This document shows positions 16,502 through 25,677 of a stretch of DNA of 64,000 nt, piece after piece. The stretch's first letter is position 1, and every line of letters begins with the position of its first letter. Under the pieces are notes generated by a model. The model saw only the letters and a program-made list of their open reading frames with translations, made no database searches and was not told the DNA's origin. The stretch covers positions 62,001 through 126,000 of the forward strand of contig NZ_KB895459.1 of the NCBI RefSeq assembly GCF_000374865.1, in the 5' to 3' direction. Position numbers and translations under genes: made by a program. This DNA is from Arthrobacter sp. 135MFCol5.1 (lineage in GTDB: Bacteria > Actinomycetota > Actinomycetes > Actinomycetales > Micrococcaceae).

Positions 16502-18082
16502 ATGAGCACCACTACGATCACGGAAGCCGCGCCCGCCACCGCAGCCGAGCAGGCGCCTACCGTGCATGAACTTCTCCAGGAGAAGCTCGCCCAAGCAAAG
16601 CTCGGCGGTTCAGAGAAGAATCGTAAAAAGATAGTCGATTCCGGCAAGCTGCTGGTCCGCGACCGACTCGCCCTACTGTTTGACGACAACGAATATATAG
16701 AGGACGGCCTACTGGCCCGCTTCGAAGACGGCCTGCCTGGTGACGCTGTAGTCATTGCTTTTGGCCGAGTCGATGGCCGCCAGGTCTGCGTTATCGCCAA
16801 CGACTTCAGCGTCAAGGCAGGCACCTGGGGAAACCGGACCTTCGAAAAGATCACGGCCGCCCAAGAAAAATCCAACGCGGCAGGAATCCCCCTCGTTTAC
16901 CTTTTCGATTCCGCCGGGGCCCGCATTGATGAGCAGTTCGAGAGCTTCGCGGGCCGCCACGCCTGGGGCAACATCTTCTACAACCAGGTCCAGATCTCGG
17001 GTCGCGTTCCGCAGATATGTGCGCTTTTCGGACCGTCCCCTGCCGGGTCTGCCTACGTTCCTGCACTTTGCGACATGACCATCATGGTCCGCGGTCACGC
17101 CACGGCCTATCTGGGATCTCCGCGTTTGGCAGAGATGGTGACCGGCGAAAAGGTCACGCTTGAGGAAATGGGGGGCGCGGAGATGCACTGCACCGTCTCT
17201 GGCCTCGGTGATGTTCTTGTCGAAGACGATGCCGAAGCCATTGCCGCCATTAGGGTGTGGCTTAGCTTCCTGCCCGCCAACTGGGAGCAGCCCGCTCCGG
17301 TGGCCCCGGCCTTGGAGCCGCGGCCCGGCCGAACGTTGGAAGAGATCGTTCCCCTCCGGGAAGCCGAAGTGTTCGACATGGAAGAGTTCGTCGAATCCTT
17401 GGTCGATGAGGGCAGCTGGTTCCCCTATAAGGAGCTGTTCGCTCCGGAAATGCTGACGGGCTTTGCCAGGATCGGTGGCCGTCCGGTGGGGTTGGTCGGC
17501 AATCAGCCAAAACACATGGGAGGTTCGATCTTTCCCGACTCGTCGGATAAGGCAGCACGCTTTATTTGGATCTGCAACGCGTACAACATTCCGATCCTCT
17601 TCCTGGTCGATATTGCCGGCTACATGATCGGTTCGGCTGTTGAGCGACAGGGGATCATCAGGCATGGCGCGAAGATGATTTTCGCAGTGTCGGAATGCAG
17701 GGTCCCTCGTATTACTGTGCTGGTTCGAAAGGCATACGGCGGCGGATACCTGGCCATGTCCGGTGCACCGATGAATCCTGACGCCGTGATCGCGCTTCCC
17801 ACGGCGCGGCCGGCTCTGATGGGTCCGGATGCAGCAGTCAACGGCATTTACTACAACCAGATCCACGAGATCGAGGATCCGGAAGAGCGCCAGAAGTTCA
17901 TCATGGAAAAGCACAACGAGTATGCCGAAGGTATTGACGTCTTCAAGATCGCCAATGCCAATGCAGTCGAGGCTGTCGTTCCAGCAAATGATCTGCGCGC
18001 TGACCTGATGGTGCGCCTGGATCTGTACGGCCGGCGGAAGACTGTTCCCGTGGAACGGCGCCAGGCCGTCACCCCTGCCTAG
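16502..18082 (+). CDS. Acyl-CoA carboxylase, carboxyltransferase (beta) subunit
   Basis: 526 residues covering both halves of a carboxyltransferase. The N-half has LVYLFDSAGARIDEQ and GPSPAGSAYVPALCDM (acyl-CoA oxyanion area), and the C-half has FLVDIAGYMIGSAVERQGIIRHGAKM and VRKAYGGGYLAMSG (biotin side). It transfers CO2 from biotin on the alpha subunit at 25678 to a CoA ester. Sequence features are nearer propionyl-type than methylcrotonyl-type subunits, but the substrate cannot be fixed. The start is set by TGGAGG 6-11 nt upstream. Confidence 0.88.
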   Translation: MSTTTITEAAPATAAEQAPTVHELLQEKLAQAKLGGSEKNRKKIVDSGKLLVRDRLALLFDDNEYIEDGLLARFEDGLPGDAVVIAFGRVDGRQVCVIANDFSVKAGTWGNRTFEKITAAQEKSNAAGIPLVYLFDSAGARIDEQFESFAGRHAWGNIFYNQVQISGRVPQICALFGPSPAGSAYVPALCDMTIMVRGHATAYLGSPRLAEMVTGEKVTLEEMGGAEMHCTVSGLGDVLVEDDAEAIAAIRVWLSFLPANWEQPAPVAPALEPRPGRTLEEIVPLREAEVFDMEEFVESLVDEGSWFPYKELFAPEMLTGFARIGGRPVGLVGNQPKHMGGSIFPDSSDKAARFIWICNAYNIPILFLVDIAGYMIGSAVERQGIIRHGAKMIFAVSECRVPRITVLVRKAYGGGYLAMSGAPMNPDAVIALPTARPALMGPDAAVNGIYYNQIHEIEDPEERQKFIMEKHNEYAEGIDVFKIANANAVEAVVPANDLRADLMVRLDLYGRRKTVPVERRQAVTPA

Positions 18083-18090
18083 GAAGTGCC

Positions 18091-18408
18091 ATGATCAAAG
18101 TCGTAGCCGTGCTCACAGCCAAGGCAGGTCTAAGCCGGGAGGAATTCCTCCACAAGTGGAACGTCGAGCACCCGGTCCTGGTCCGCAAGCTCCCTGGGTT
18201 GAGGCGATACCGCCAGAATCCTGCGATTGAACACGCCAAGCAATGGCCATTCAACGGCATGGCCGAGCTATGGTTCGACAGCGTCGCAGACGTGAAAGAA
18301 GCCTATGCAGGTGAGGAAGCGAGGGTGCTCTTCGAACACGAGCATGAGTTCCTCGATGACATGCGTTGGTTTTTGGCCGAAGAGAGAGAAATCGACCTCG
18401 ACGCATAA
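18091..18408 (+). CDS. EthD family protein (first)
   Basis: 105 residues with the EthD dimeric alpha-beta barrel pattern: IKVVAVLTAKAGLSREEFLHKW, then HPVLVRKLPGLRRYRQN. Members are small helpers or cofactor-free enzymes next to degradation genes; the biochemical role is mostly unknown. It starts 8 bp after the carboxylase stop with AGGAAG upstream, so it belongs to that operon. Confidence 0.8.
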   Translation: MIKVVAVLTAKAGLSREEFLHKWNVEHPVLVRKLPGLRRYRQNPAIEHAKQWPFNGMAELWFDSVADVKEAYAGEEARVLFEHEHEFLDDMRWFLAEEREIDLDA

Positions 18409-18410
18409 AC

Positions 18411-18452
18411 CAGGGAAGGGCCGAGTCGAGCAACCGATTCGGCCCTTCCCTG
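18411..18452 (+). terminator. Terminator after EthD gene
   Basis: Stem cagggaagggccga / tcggcccttccctg of 14 bp directly behind the EthD stop. Confidence 0.8.
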
Positions 18453-18518
18453 TCCGGGCAGGACACGTCGTGGCGCCTGTGTCCCGTTCGTCGCCAACGC
18501 TTTACCCCTAGGTGAAGC

Positions 18519-18567
18519 ACGAACGATCAAAGAGGATCAGGCGGCCCGCCACCCGATAAGGGCGGGC
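18519..18567 (+). promoter_or_regulatory. Half operator and hairpin before ribA
   Basis: ACGAACGATC at 18519 matches the left half of the catabolic dyad, but the right half is lost (10 of 16 positions). A small stem gcccgcc / ggcgggc (18544-18550, 18561-18567) follows. I see no FMN riboswitch pattern. Confidence 0.3.
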
Positions 18568-18606
18568 ACCCCCATGCCTGTTCCGTCAGTGAAATGAGGA
18601 AGGGCT

Positions 18607-19302
18607 ATGTCAGGTTTGGAAGCAAGGACTGCCGTAACCGGTGTGCACGGCGCGCCGGCCGTCCACGGCGGTCCGGTAGTGGATCTGCCCACCCGGTTTG
18701 GAGTATTTCGGGCTCAGGCCTGGACTGATGAAGTAACGGGCATCGAACACCTTGCCGTGAGCTCATCAGTCCCTTCTTCGGATGGAACAGCGCCGCTGGT
18801 TCGGCTTCACTCGGAATGCCTCACCGGTGATGTCTTTGGCTCATACCGGTGTGACTGCGGCGAGCAGCTCGACTACGCATTGGAGGTGATCAGCCGGTTC
18901 GGTGGCACGTTGATTTATCTTCGCGGGCAGGAGGGACGGGGCATTGGCTTGGCCAACAAAATCAAGGCCTACGCCCTTCAGGAAGCCGGCTTCGACACCG
19001 TGGAAGCCAACGAACAGCTGGGCCTGCCGATCGACGCCCGATGCTACAAGGCTGCTGCACAGATCCTGATGGAAATGGGCCTGCGCAAGGTGCGGCTCCT
19101 TAGCAATAACCCCGACAAACAGGACCGTCTCAGCCAGGCCGGGCTCTCGGTCGTCGGGATGGTGCCCACGGAGGTTCCTTCCCGGGACCAGAACATAGAG
19201 TACCTGAAGACAAAGCGGGACCGGATGGACCACAAGTTGAATCTGCGTGGCGACCACGTTTCGCTGCCTCTCCTCACCTCGTCGGCAGTGGCAAACGAAT
19301 AG
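18607..19302 (+). CDS. ribA: GTP cyclohydrolase II, stand-alone
   Basis: 231 residues. HSECLTGDVFGSYRCDCG gives the zinc cysteines (Cys71, Cys82, Cys84), and RGQEGRGIGLANKIKAYALQ (106-125) is the GTP-binding/catalytic segment. The enzyme opens GTP to start riboflavin synthesis; a later intermediate, 5-amino-6-ribitylaminouracil, is also a substrate of FO synthase. In most actinobacteria this domain is fused behind a RibB domain, which is absent here. A GAGGAAGG site supports the start. Its place inside a locus with F420 genes suggests extra supply for flavin and F420. Confidence 0.88.
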   Translation: MSGLEARTAVTGVHGAPAVHGGPVVDLPTRFGVFRAQAWTDEVTGIEHLAVSSSVPSSDGTAPLVRLHSECLTGDVFGSYRCDCGEQLDYALEVISRFGGTLIYLRGQEGRGIGLANKIKAYALQEAGFDTVEANEQLGLPIDARCYKAAAQILMEMGLRKVRLLSNNPDKQDRLSQAGLSVVGMVPTEVPSRDQNIEYLKTKRDRMDHKLNLRGDHVSLPLLTSSAVANE

Positions 19303-19448
19303 GGCGGCTACCCCTCAGTAGCAGGGAGCCGGCCTTGGGTATCCGGTATAGGGAGTCGTTGACCCTGGGGCATGGGAAGACGGGGATCTCGTGGGGCCTG
19401 ATGGCACCTGCCTCAACGAGCAATGGATGAATAATGCCCGCCTCCGTT

Positions 19449-20492
19449 TCAGAGCGGGGCACCGATTACACAGCGTTCTGAAAGGCCTTCAACGTCATGT
19501 TCGAGACCTGAGGTACGCAGATACTGCAAGTGCGCCGCTGTTTCGCTAAGTGCGAGCCTCAGTTGGAGACCGCCCAGGGACTGGAAGCCCCTGGACCAGT
19601 GCAGGTGGGACGCGATGCTCCAGACAGTGGGGTATTGCTGCCCCTGAATAAGCGCGAGGACTTCGTCGGACCTCGCCAGCGCCAGGGACTTCAACTCACG
19701 TGCGCGGGCGGTGAGGCCGCGGAAGCGGTATTCATGAGCCGGCAGTACTTCTATGTCTTCGTCCTCTTGAATGCGGTCAAGAGATTCGAGGCAGCTGCGC
19801 AACGGGTCAGGATCGCCCCGCATCTCCAGCGAGACGTTGGGGGTTATCCGCGGAAGAACGTGGTCGCCACTCAGGAATACCTTGCGGCTTTCATCTCGCA
19901 GACAGATGTGACCCGGTGTGTGCCCGGGTGTTTCCACCACTACCAGAGTGCCTCCGGAGATAGGAATCGGTTCGCCGTCACTCACCCGCAAATCTGCGTC
20001 TGCTAGCTGCTTCAGATGCTTCAGCCCGTCGAGATCCAATGCTGCCTCGTTCACCCGGTCCTCGGGCACGCCCCAGGTTTGCATGCGTGACCGGTCGGCG
20101 GATATTTCTTCCCTTGCATCATTAAAGGCCGAGATATAGCGTTTCTCGGCGCGGCCCAGTGCAATCCAGGCGCCGGACCATCGCCGCAGCCATCGCGCCA
20201 TCCCCAGATGGTCAGTGTGGAAGTGGGTGGCCAGTATGCCGGTGACGTCGTTGGCGGTGACCCCGGCGACCTGAAGGCCAGCCAGGAGGTCGATCCGTCC
20301 CTGAGGACTGTCGAAGCCAGGGTCCACGACGAGGCAGTCGTTGTCCTCCATCACAATGTAGGCGAGGGTATAGCGCATTGGATTCCCCGGAAACACCACA
20401 GGAACCGACCACATACCCTCGGCTACACGCTCCACGGGCGGCATTACTTTGTTCCGCCATGCCTCGTGCTGACGCACGCCGGTGATCTCCAT
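19449..20492 (-). CDS. Metallo-beta-lactamase fold hydrolase
   Basis: 347 residues from the preferred ATG at 20492, which lies 4 nt after the stop of the upstream SDR. The metal motif THFHTDHLG, the downstream ligands GHTPGH and SGDHVLP, and LPAHEY are all present, as in MBL-fold hydrolases such as RNase Z/glyoxalase II-like and lactonase-like enzymes. A helical C-terminal extension after residue 270 resembles that of LACTB2-like proteins. It may cleave a thioester or lactone in the pathway; that is inference. Third gene of the OYE-SDR-MBL operon. Confidence 0.85.
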   Translation of the reverse strand: MEITGVRQHEAWRNKVMPPVERVAEGMWSVPVVFPGNPMRYTLAYIVMEDNDCLVVDPGFDSPQGRIDLLAGLQVAGVTANDVTGILATHFHTDHLGMARWLRRWSGAWIALGRAEKRYISAFNDAREEISADRSRMQTWGVPEDRVNEAALDLDGLKHLKQLADADLRVSDGEPIPISGGTLVVVETPGHTPGHICLRDESRKVFLSGDHVLPRITPNVSLEMRGDPDPLRSCLESLDRIQEDEDIEVLPAHEYRFRGLTARARELKSLALARSDEVLALIQGQQYPTVWSIASHLHWSRGFQSLGGLQLRLALSETAAHLQYLRTSGLEHDVEGLSERCVIGAPL

Positions 20493-20496
20493 ATAG

Positions 20497-21291
20497 CTAT
20501 ACCGATGCGGCGTCGAACAAGCGGAAGATTTGGGTGGCACCGCCGTCTATCACAAGGTCTGCTCCGTTGATGCTCTGCGCATCGTCGGTCAGAAGGAAGG
20601 CGATGAGTGCACCTATTTCCTCAGGATCCACAATCCTCCCGGTGGGGACTTTGTTCGGGACTTGGTCCCGGACCTGCTGGATCACCATGGGAGTGTCGAC
20701 AACACCCGGGCATATGGAGTTCACCGTAATGCCGGTGCCCCAGAAATCCATCAGCAAGGAGCGGGTGAGGTTCGACAGCCCTGCCTTTGAGGCTGCATAG
20801 CTGGGATACGGGTACCCAGTCGTCCCTGCAATGGAGGAGATGTTGATGATCCTGCCCCAATTGGCAGCGAGAAGATCCTCAGCAAAAGCCCTGATGAGGG
20901 CGAAGGGGCCCACAAGGTTGATATCGACGGCACGCCTGAAGCTCGCCACGTCGTGGTCCAGAAGCATCTTTCGGTCAAGGATTCCCGCCGCGTTGATAAG
21001 GACCTGGGCCGTACCAACGGTTTCCTCGATTTCCGCCCTGAGCTGTTCCACGTCGTCTTGCCGGGTAACGTCCGCGGCGAAGGCGTGTGCGTCAAATCCC
21101 ATGCCGCGCAGCTCCTTCACCGCTTCCTGGCAGCGATCCAGGTCCAGGTCGACGCAGAGCAGCGTGTGGCCGGCCTCTCCAAGGCGTTTGTTGATTCCGC
21201 GGCACATTCCCCCCGCCGCTCCTGTTATCAGCACGTTGCGCCCGCGGTCGCGGTAGGGGGCATGTGGATCTGGAAACACGTCGTGGTTCAT
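20497..21291 (-). CDS. SDR family oxidoreductase (second)
   Basis: 264 residues: cofactor motif TGAAGGMCRGI, NAAG, catalytic serine in NISS, YAASK with the catalytic Tyr and Lys, and C-terminal GADLVIDGG. It resembles FabG-like 3-hydroxyacyl or cyclic alcohol dehydrogenases. It lies between OYE (14 bp gap) and the MBL hydrolase (4 bp gap) in one operon. Confidence 0.87.
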   Translation of the reverse strand: MNHDVFPDPHAPYRDRGRNVLITGAAGGMCRGINKRLGEAGHTLLCVDLDLDRCQEAVKELRGMGFDAHAFAADVTRQDDVEQLRAEIEETVGTAQVLINAAGILDRKMLLDHDVASFRRAVDINLVGPFALIRAFAEDLLAANWGRIINISSIAGTTGYPYPSYAASKAGLSNLTRSLLMDFWGTGITVNSICPGVVDTPMVIQQVRDQVPNKVPTGRIVDPEEIGALIAFLLTDDAQSINGADLVIDGGATQIFRLFDAASV

Positions 21292-21305
21292 CTCTCGTTA
21301 GGTTC

Positions 21306-22418
21306 TCAGTTGGAGGACTGCAGTTCGGGGTAGTCGGTGTAGCCAATGGGGCCGCCGGCGTAAAGGCCTTCTTCCCGCAGCCCGCTGAGTTCTGCTTCAT
21401 GCAGGACCCTTCGCGGCAGGTCAGGATTGGCGATAAAGAGGCGGCCAAAGCCCACGAGGTCAGCACTTCCGGATCCGACGGCTGCGGCGGCAGTCTCGGG
21501 AGTATGGCCACCGGTGACGATGACCGGGCCGTCAAAGAGTGCTCCCAATTCGGTGCTCTCGATGGCGGTGGGGTCCGTTTCCGCATCGACTGCTCCGGCG
21601 ATTCCTGGTTCGACCAGGTGAAGGTAAGCCAAGCGCCGATCGCTGACACCGCGTACCAGGGCAGAGTAAAGGCTTCGCTTGTCAGGATCCGACACGTCCA
21701 TCCAGTTGGACGAGGGCGAGATTCGAACGCCTATCCGGTTGACCGGCACAAACGCACTCACCGCTTCAATGACCTCATAGAGGAACCGGAGCCGGTTTTC
21801 GATCGATCCGCCGTACCGATCCGTGCGCTGGTTAGAGCTGGAGTTGAAGAACTGGTCAAACAGGTAGCCGTTGGCAGCGTGGAGCTCCACGCCGTCGAAA
21901 CCGGCCGCGACCGCATTCCGTGCAGCAGTGACGAACTGAGCGATAATTCCGGCGATGTCAGCCTCACTAAGCGCCCGCGGAACTTCGAAGGGCACCGGTC
22001 CGTCCGGGGTGCGGTATTCCCAGCCGGCAATGGCTATCGGGGAGGGCCCCACGGGCGGCCGCCCGTCAGGCTGCACGGAGGAATGCGCCTGGCGCCCCAC
22101 GTGCCACAACTGGGCGTAAACGGCGGCTCCTTTTGAGCGGGCGGCAGCAACGACCGGGCGCCAGGCCTCGACCTGCGCCTCCGTGTAGAGGCCCGGGACT
22201 TGCGGGTAGGCCGAACCCTGCGGGGATACAACAGTGCCCTCACTGATGACGAGGCCAGCGCCGGCCCGTTGCCGGTAATACTCGGCCATCAGGGGGGTCG
22301 GAACACCGTCCGCCTGGGCCCTGCTCCGGGTGAGGGGAGGAAGTACGAAGCGGTTGGGCAGAGTCTGGCCGCCAAGGACCATCGGTTCGAACAGTTGAGC
22401 GAGCAAGACACACCTCAT
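21306..22418 (-). CDS. Old Yellow Enzyme family ene-reductase
   Basis: About 370 residues of FMN-binding TIM barrel: LPNRFVLPPLTRSRAQ, AQLWHVGRQAH, the active-site HxxN in GVELHAANGYLFDQF, the NQRTDRYGGSIENR signature and GFGRLFIANPDLP. OYE reduces activated C=C bonds of enones, enals or nitro compounds with NAD(P)H. The ATG at 22418 has no ribosome site; a TTG at 22406 with GAGG before it is an alternative start. The operator at 22426 lies only 8 bp upstream. Confidence 0.85.
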   Translation of the reverse strand: MRCVLLAQLFEPMVLGGQTLPNRFVLPPLTRSRAQADGVPTPLMAEYYRQRAGAGLVISEGTVVSPQGSAYPQVPGLYTEAQVEAWRPVVAAARSKGAAVYAQLWHVGRQAHSSVQPDGRPPVGPSPIAIAGWEYRTPDGPVPFEVPRALSEADIAGIIAQFVTAARNAVAAGFDGVELHAANGYLFDQFFNSSSNQRTDRYGGSIENRLRFLYEVIEAVSAFVPVNRIGVRISPSSNWMDVSDPDKRSLYSALVRGVSDRRLAYLHLVEPGIAGAVDAETDPTAIESTELGALFDGPVIVTGGHTPETAAAAVGSGSADLVGFGRLFIANPDLPRRVLHEAELSGLREEGLYAGGPIGYTDYPELQSSN

Positions 22419-22425
22419 CGTGTAG

Positions 22426-22441
22426 GAGTACGATCGTTCGT
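22426..22441. promoter_or_regulatory. Catabolic dyad, OYE/TetR divergon
   Basis: On the - strand it reads ACGAACGATCGTACTC, inside the longer palindrome gtacgatcgttcgtac. It lies between OYE and the first TetR gene and fits autoregulation. Confidence 0.65.
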
Positions 22442-22557
22442 ACGTCAATAACAGTGAACGAGTTCCTGACACGAAAGTCAACACCACTGCTGCCTCAATC
22501 GGAGTCGTCAGCCGGCAAGCGGCGCAGGAGGGTTGGGCAAAAGAAGGGTGGACCGCG

Positions 22558-23172
22558 ATGACGGTATTGAGTGAGCGCAACAGTGCGGATGTGATCCGGT
22601 CGGAAGCTGCCCAACTGTTCTTTGATAGGGGCTATGACGCGACGAGTCTGCGCCAGATTGCCGCCGCTTCCGGCCTGAAGGTCGGCAGCCTCTATAACCA
22701 CATTGACAGTAAGGAGCACCTGCTGCTGCAGATTATGGGCCGGATCATCGACGATCTGATGGACGTCACCAGCAAGGCGGCAATGGTCACCGGCGACGCC
22801 GTTGAGCGGCTCCAGGCGGCGTTGGCGGCCCACCTGACCTTCCATGCCGAACGAGCCCAGGAGGTATTCATCGGCAACGCTGAGCTTCGCTCCCTTTCCG
22901 AGGGTGCCCGCCAGGTTGTCATCGAAAAACGCCACGAGTACGAACTGTTCCTCCAACGACTGGTCGAGGACGCCGGGCGGGCAGGAATCGCCGACGTCAT
23001 CGATGCCAAAATTCACGTCTACAGCTTCGTTGCCCAAGCCACACACATCGCCGGGTGGTTCAAGCCGGGAGGCCGGATGAACCTGGACGAGATCGTCGCC
23101 GTTTACACCAAACTGGTTCTGCGCGAACTAAACATCCCGGACGCGGACGCCAGAGTCATACAGAACGCGTAA
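22558..23172 (+). CDS. TetR family regulator (first copy)
   Basis: 204 residues. The N-terminal helix-turn-helix is RGYDATSLRQIAAASGLKVGSLYNHIDSKE, and the C-terminal part is a TetR ligand domain of the type seen with acyl-CoA-responsive regulators. It is divergent from OYE, with a copy of the 16-bp dyad between them and another just behind it. It closely resembles the second TetR at 44870, so both probably bind the same DNA sequence. The inducer is likely a CoA thioester; that is inference. Confidence 0.88.
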   Translation: MTVLSERNSADVIRSEAAQLFFDRGYDATSLRQIAAASGLKVGSLYNHIDSKEHLLLQIMGRIIDDLMDVTSKAAMVTGDAVERLQAALAAHLTFHAERAQEVFIGNAELRSLSEGARQVVIEKRHEYELFLQRLVEDAGRAGIADVIDAKIHVYSFVAQATHIAGWFKPGGRMNLDEIVAVYTKLVLRELNIPDADARVIQNA

Positions 23173-23212
23173 GGCACCAGCACTCCCCGGCATTGCGAAT
23201 ACCGGTTATCGG

Positions 23213-23228
23213 ACGTACGCTTGTTCGT
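23213..23228. promoter_or_regulatory. Catabolic dyad before acyl-CoA synthetase operon
   Basis: On the - strand it reads ACGAACAAGCGTACGT, identical to the site at 31949. It lies 62 bp before the synthetase start. Confidence 0.7.
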
Positions 23229-23290
23229 ATACGTGGGAGTTGCCGGCGTGGGTGACTTCAGAGAACTGATTCCGTTCCAGAGAGGCAACG

Positions 23291-24826
23291 ATGCGAACTA
23301 TTGGAGACTGGATTCGCCTCAACAGCAAACGCAACCCAGCCCGGGAAGCCTTTGTAGGTGTTGATGGCCGAGTCACTTTCGGCGAAGCTGCCGAGAGGGC
23401 CTGGCAACTTGCCAGGGGACTGCGCAAGTCAGGTCTCTCGACCGGTGATGGGGTCGGCGTGCTCGCTGGCAATTCTGTGTTTAACGCCGAGGCATTCCTG
23501 GGAGTTGCAGCGGCCGGGGGTGTCTACATCGCATATAACTGGCGCTGGGCCCCCGCGGAACTTGCTGCCGGCATTTTGGAAACCGAAGCCGGGGTCATCC
23601 TGGTCGAGGAGCCCTACACGGATCTCCTGGACCAAGCACTGGCCATTGTCGCTGAACAGTCCGACTACCTGCCAGTGGTAGTAAAACAAGGCGCAGAGAT
23701 TAACGCGCTCCGGATTGGAAGTGGACAGTTCGAGGACGTTGCGGAGCCGGAGTCTCCGCTGTGCATCATTTACACCGGCGGCAGCACCGGTACGCCGAAG
23801 GGCGTCGTTTTGTCCCACCGGTCAGCCCTGGCTAATGCAATCAACGAGATGTACGACTGCGGCGTCGGTAGCCGGGAGAATGAACGCGGTCTTATCATTA
23901 CGCCGCTGTTTCACTCGGCCGCACTGCTGTGCTGGCTGGTTCCGCATTTCGTCGCCGGCGCGACGAGCGTTATCGCCGAAAAGTTCACCGACGAGGCGGT
24001 GGTGGATCTCATCGGGCGTGAAGCAATTACGAACACCTTCCTGATTCCCAACATGATGCGCCGCCTCATGGACGGCGGGGTTCTCAGTGATCCAGCGATT
24101 CGAAAGAACCTGAAAAGCGTGCACACGGGGGCCGGTCTCCTGCGGATGCCGGACAAGGAACTCTTCCATCAAATGTTGCCTGGGGGAGAGTTATATTTCC
24201 GCTACGGTCTGACTGAAGCCGGTCCCATGGTGACACGGCTTAAGCCAGCGGACATGCTCGACCCGGCAGTGGACGGATCCATTGGTACGGAGTACCTGCT
24301 GGCCGAAGCCCAGCTCCAGGACCCGGACGGCGTCGAGGTCAAACCTGGTGAACTGGGGGAAATTTGCGTACGGGGTCCGGGCCTCATGACGGGGTATTTC
24401 GGCCGCCCCGAGGCTACCGCGGAAGCCATGAGGGGCGGGTGGCTGCACACGGGTGACCTGGCTGTCCGTGACGAGCGTGGCTACTTCTATTTCCGTGACC
24501 GGCTCAAGGAAATGATCAAAACCGGCGGTGAGAATGTGTACTCCGCTGAAATCGAGCAGGTTCTACACCTTCATCCCTCTGTGCTGGAAGCCGTGGTTCT
24601 GGGAGTTCCCGATCCTAAATGGGACGAGGAAGTCCGGGCCGTCGTCGTTCTGCGCAACGGGGCGCAAACGGACGCTGCGGAACTGTCGGGGTTCCTTCGC
24701 CAGCACCTCGCCGGCTACAAGATCCCCAAGAAAATGGTCTTCGTCCGGCCCGAGGAGCTGCCGAGGTCTGCTGCAGGGAAACTCGTCAAAAGCCAACTGA
24801 AGGTGAATCTGGGGTGGGGAGCATGA
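23291..24826 (+). CDS. AMP-forming acyl-CoA synthetase (first)
   Basis: 511 residues of the ANL adenylating family. The phosphate-binding loop is YTGGSTGTPKGV, the adenine site YRYGLTEAGP-like (FRYGLTEAGP), followed by WLHTGDLAVRDERGYFYFRDR and the hinge/Lys region GGENVYSAEIE and PRSAAGKLVK (catalytic Lys). It activates a carboxylic acid to its CoA ester at the expense of ATP. First gene of a five-gene operon with FAH, carboxylase alpha, CitE and MaoC; overlaps FAH by 4 bases. Confidence 0.9.
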   Translation: MRTIGDWIRLNSKRNPAREAFVGVDGRVTFGEAAERAWQLARGLRKSGLSTGDGVGVLAGNSVFNAEAFLGVAAAGGVYIAYNWRWAPAELAAGILETEAGVILVEEPYTDLLDQALAIVAEQSDYLPVVVKQGAEINALRIGSGQFEDVAEPESPLCIIYTGGSTGTPKGVVLSHRSALANAINEMYDCGVGSRENERGLIITPLFHSAALLCWLVPHFVAGATSVIAEKFTDEAVVDLIGREAITNTFLIPNMMRRLMDGGVLSDPAIRKNLKSVHTGAGLLRMPDKELFHQMLPGGELYFRYGLTEAGPMVTRLKPADMLDPAVDGSIGTEYLLAEAQLQDPDGVEVKPGELGEICVRGPGLMTGYFGRPEATAEAMRGGWLHTGDLAVRDERGYFYFRDRLKEMIKTGGENVYSAEIEQVLHLHPSVLEAVVLGVPDPKWDEEVRAVVVLRNGAQTDAAELSGFLRQHLAGYKIPKKMVFVRPEELPRSAAGKLVKSQLKVNLGWGA

Positions 24827-25644
24827 AGATAGCAACAATCCGGGGCAAGGACGGAACGCGGGCAGCTGTCCTCGACGATGACAAGCTGATGCCCTTGACA
24901 TTCAGCGATGTCGGAGACTGGCTGCGGGCCGGGTCCCCGATCTGGACAGACCACGTCGCAGGGGCACCGTTGCAACCTGAGGACGCTGACTTCGCCCCGG
25001 TTGTTACGGCACCAGGCAAGATCATCTGTGTCGGGCTGAACTACCGCGACCATATTCTCGAGATGGGCCGCGAACTGCCCGAGTACCCCACCCTGTTCGC
25101 AAAGTTTTCCGACGCCCTCATCGGCGCACATGATGACATCGCGCTGCCGCCAGGTTCCCAGTCCGTTGACTGGGAAGGCGAACTGGCAGTCGTTGTCGGC
25201 TCCGTCGTCAGCCGCGGTGATGCTGCAACGGCCCGGGAGGCCATCGCGGGTTTCACCGTGGCCAATGATGTCTCAGCGCGTGACTTTCAACGACGCACAC
25301 CGGAGTGGCTCCAAGGTAAAACGTTCGACCAAACGACTCCTCTTGGCCCCTTCCTGGTAACCGTCGATGAAACGGGCGCGGAGCCCGACCTGGAAATCAG
25401 CTGCAGCGTTGACGGCCAAATCAAGCAACAGTCGCGAACGTCAGAACTCGTTTTCGGACCCGTGGCTCTTGTTCAGTACATCTCTGCCATAACTACCCTG
25501 CGACCGGGCGACGTAATTCTCACCGGCACCCCCGGCGGGGTAGGAGATGGGCGCAGTCCAAAGGAATTCCTCACGCCAGGGTCCGTGCTGGAAACGAGCA
25601 TCGACATTCTGGGCGCAACCGCCAACCGCTGCGTCCTTCAATAG
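24823..25644 (+). CDS. FAH family hydrolase/isomerase/decarboxylase
   Basis: 273 residues of the fumarylacetoacetate hydrolase fold: KIICVGLNYRDH, the metal ligands in DWEGELAVVVG, VANDVSARDFQ, KTFDQTTPLGPFLV and LTGTPGGVG. The family hydrolyses or decarboxylates beta-dicarbonyl or 2-oxo acids, for example acylpyruvates or oxaloacetate. The start is the ATG at 24823 that overlaps the synthetase stop (ATGA). Confidence 0.85.
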   Translation: MKIATIRGKDGTRAAVLDDDKLMPLTFSDVGDWLRAGSPIWTDHVAGAPLQPEDADFAPVVTAPGKIICVGLNYRDHILEMGRELPEYPTLFAKFSDALIGAHDDIALPPGSQSVDWEGELAVVVGSVVSRGDAATAREAIAGFTVANDVSARDFQRRTPEWLQGKTFDQTTPLGPFLVTVDETGAEPDLEISCSVDGQIKQQSRTSELVFGPVALVQYISAITTLRPGDVILTGTPGGVGDGRSPKEFLTPGSVLETSIDILGATANRCVLQ

Positions 25645-25677
25645 CCGGACGCCACAGACACATACAAAGGAATGACC

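Noticed and set aside
16709..17914. Open frame of about 400 codons antisense to the carboxylase beta gene
   Set aside because: It is wholly inside a clear carboxyltransferase gene; its translation has no family features and is rich in Arg, His and Cys, as expected for a high-GC shadow frame.
18519..18534. Full copy of the catabolic operator before ribA
   Set aside because: Only the left half ACGAACGATC matches; the right half is lost, so I count it as a half site and not among the 11.
18470..18606. FMN riboswitch before ribA
   Set aside because: The leader is short and I could not find the conserved RFN blocks; only a small GC stem is present.
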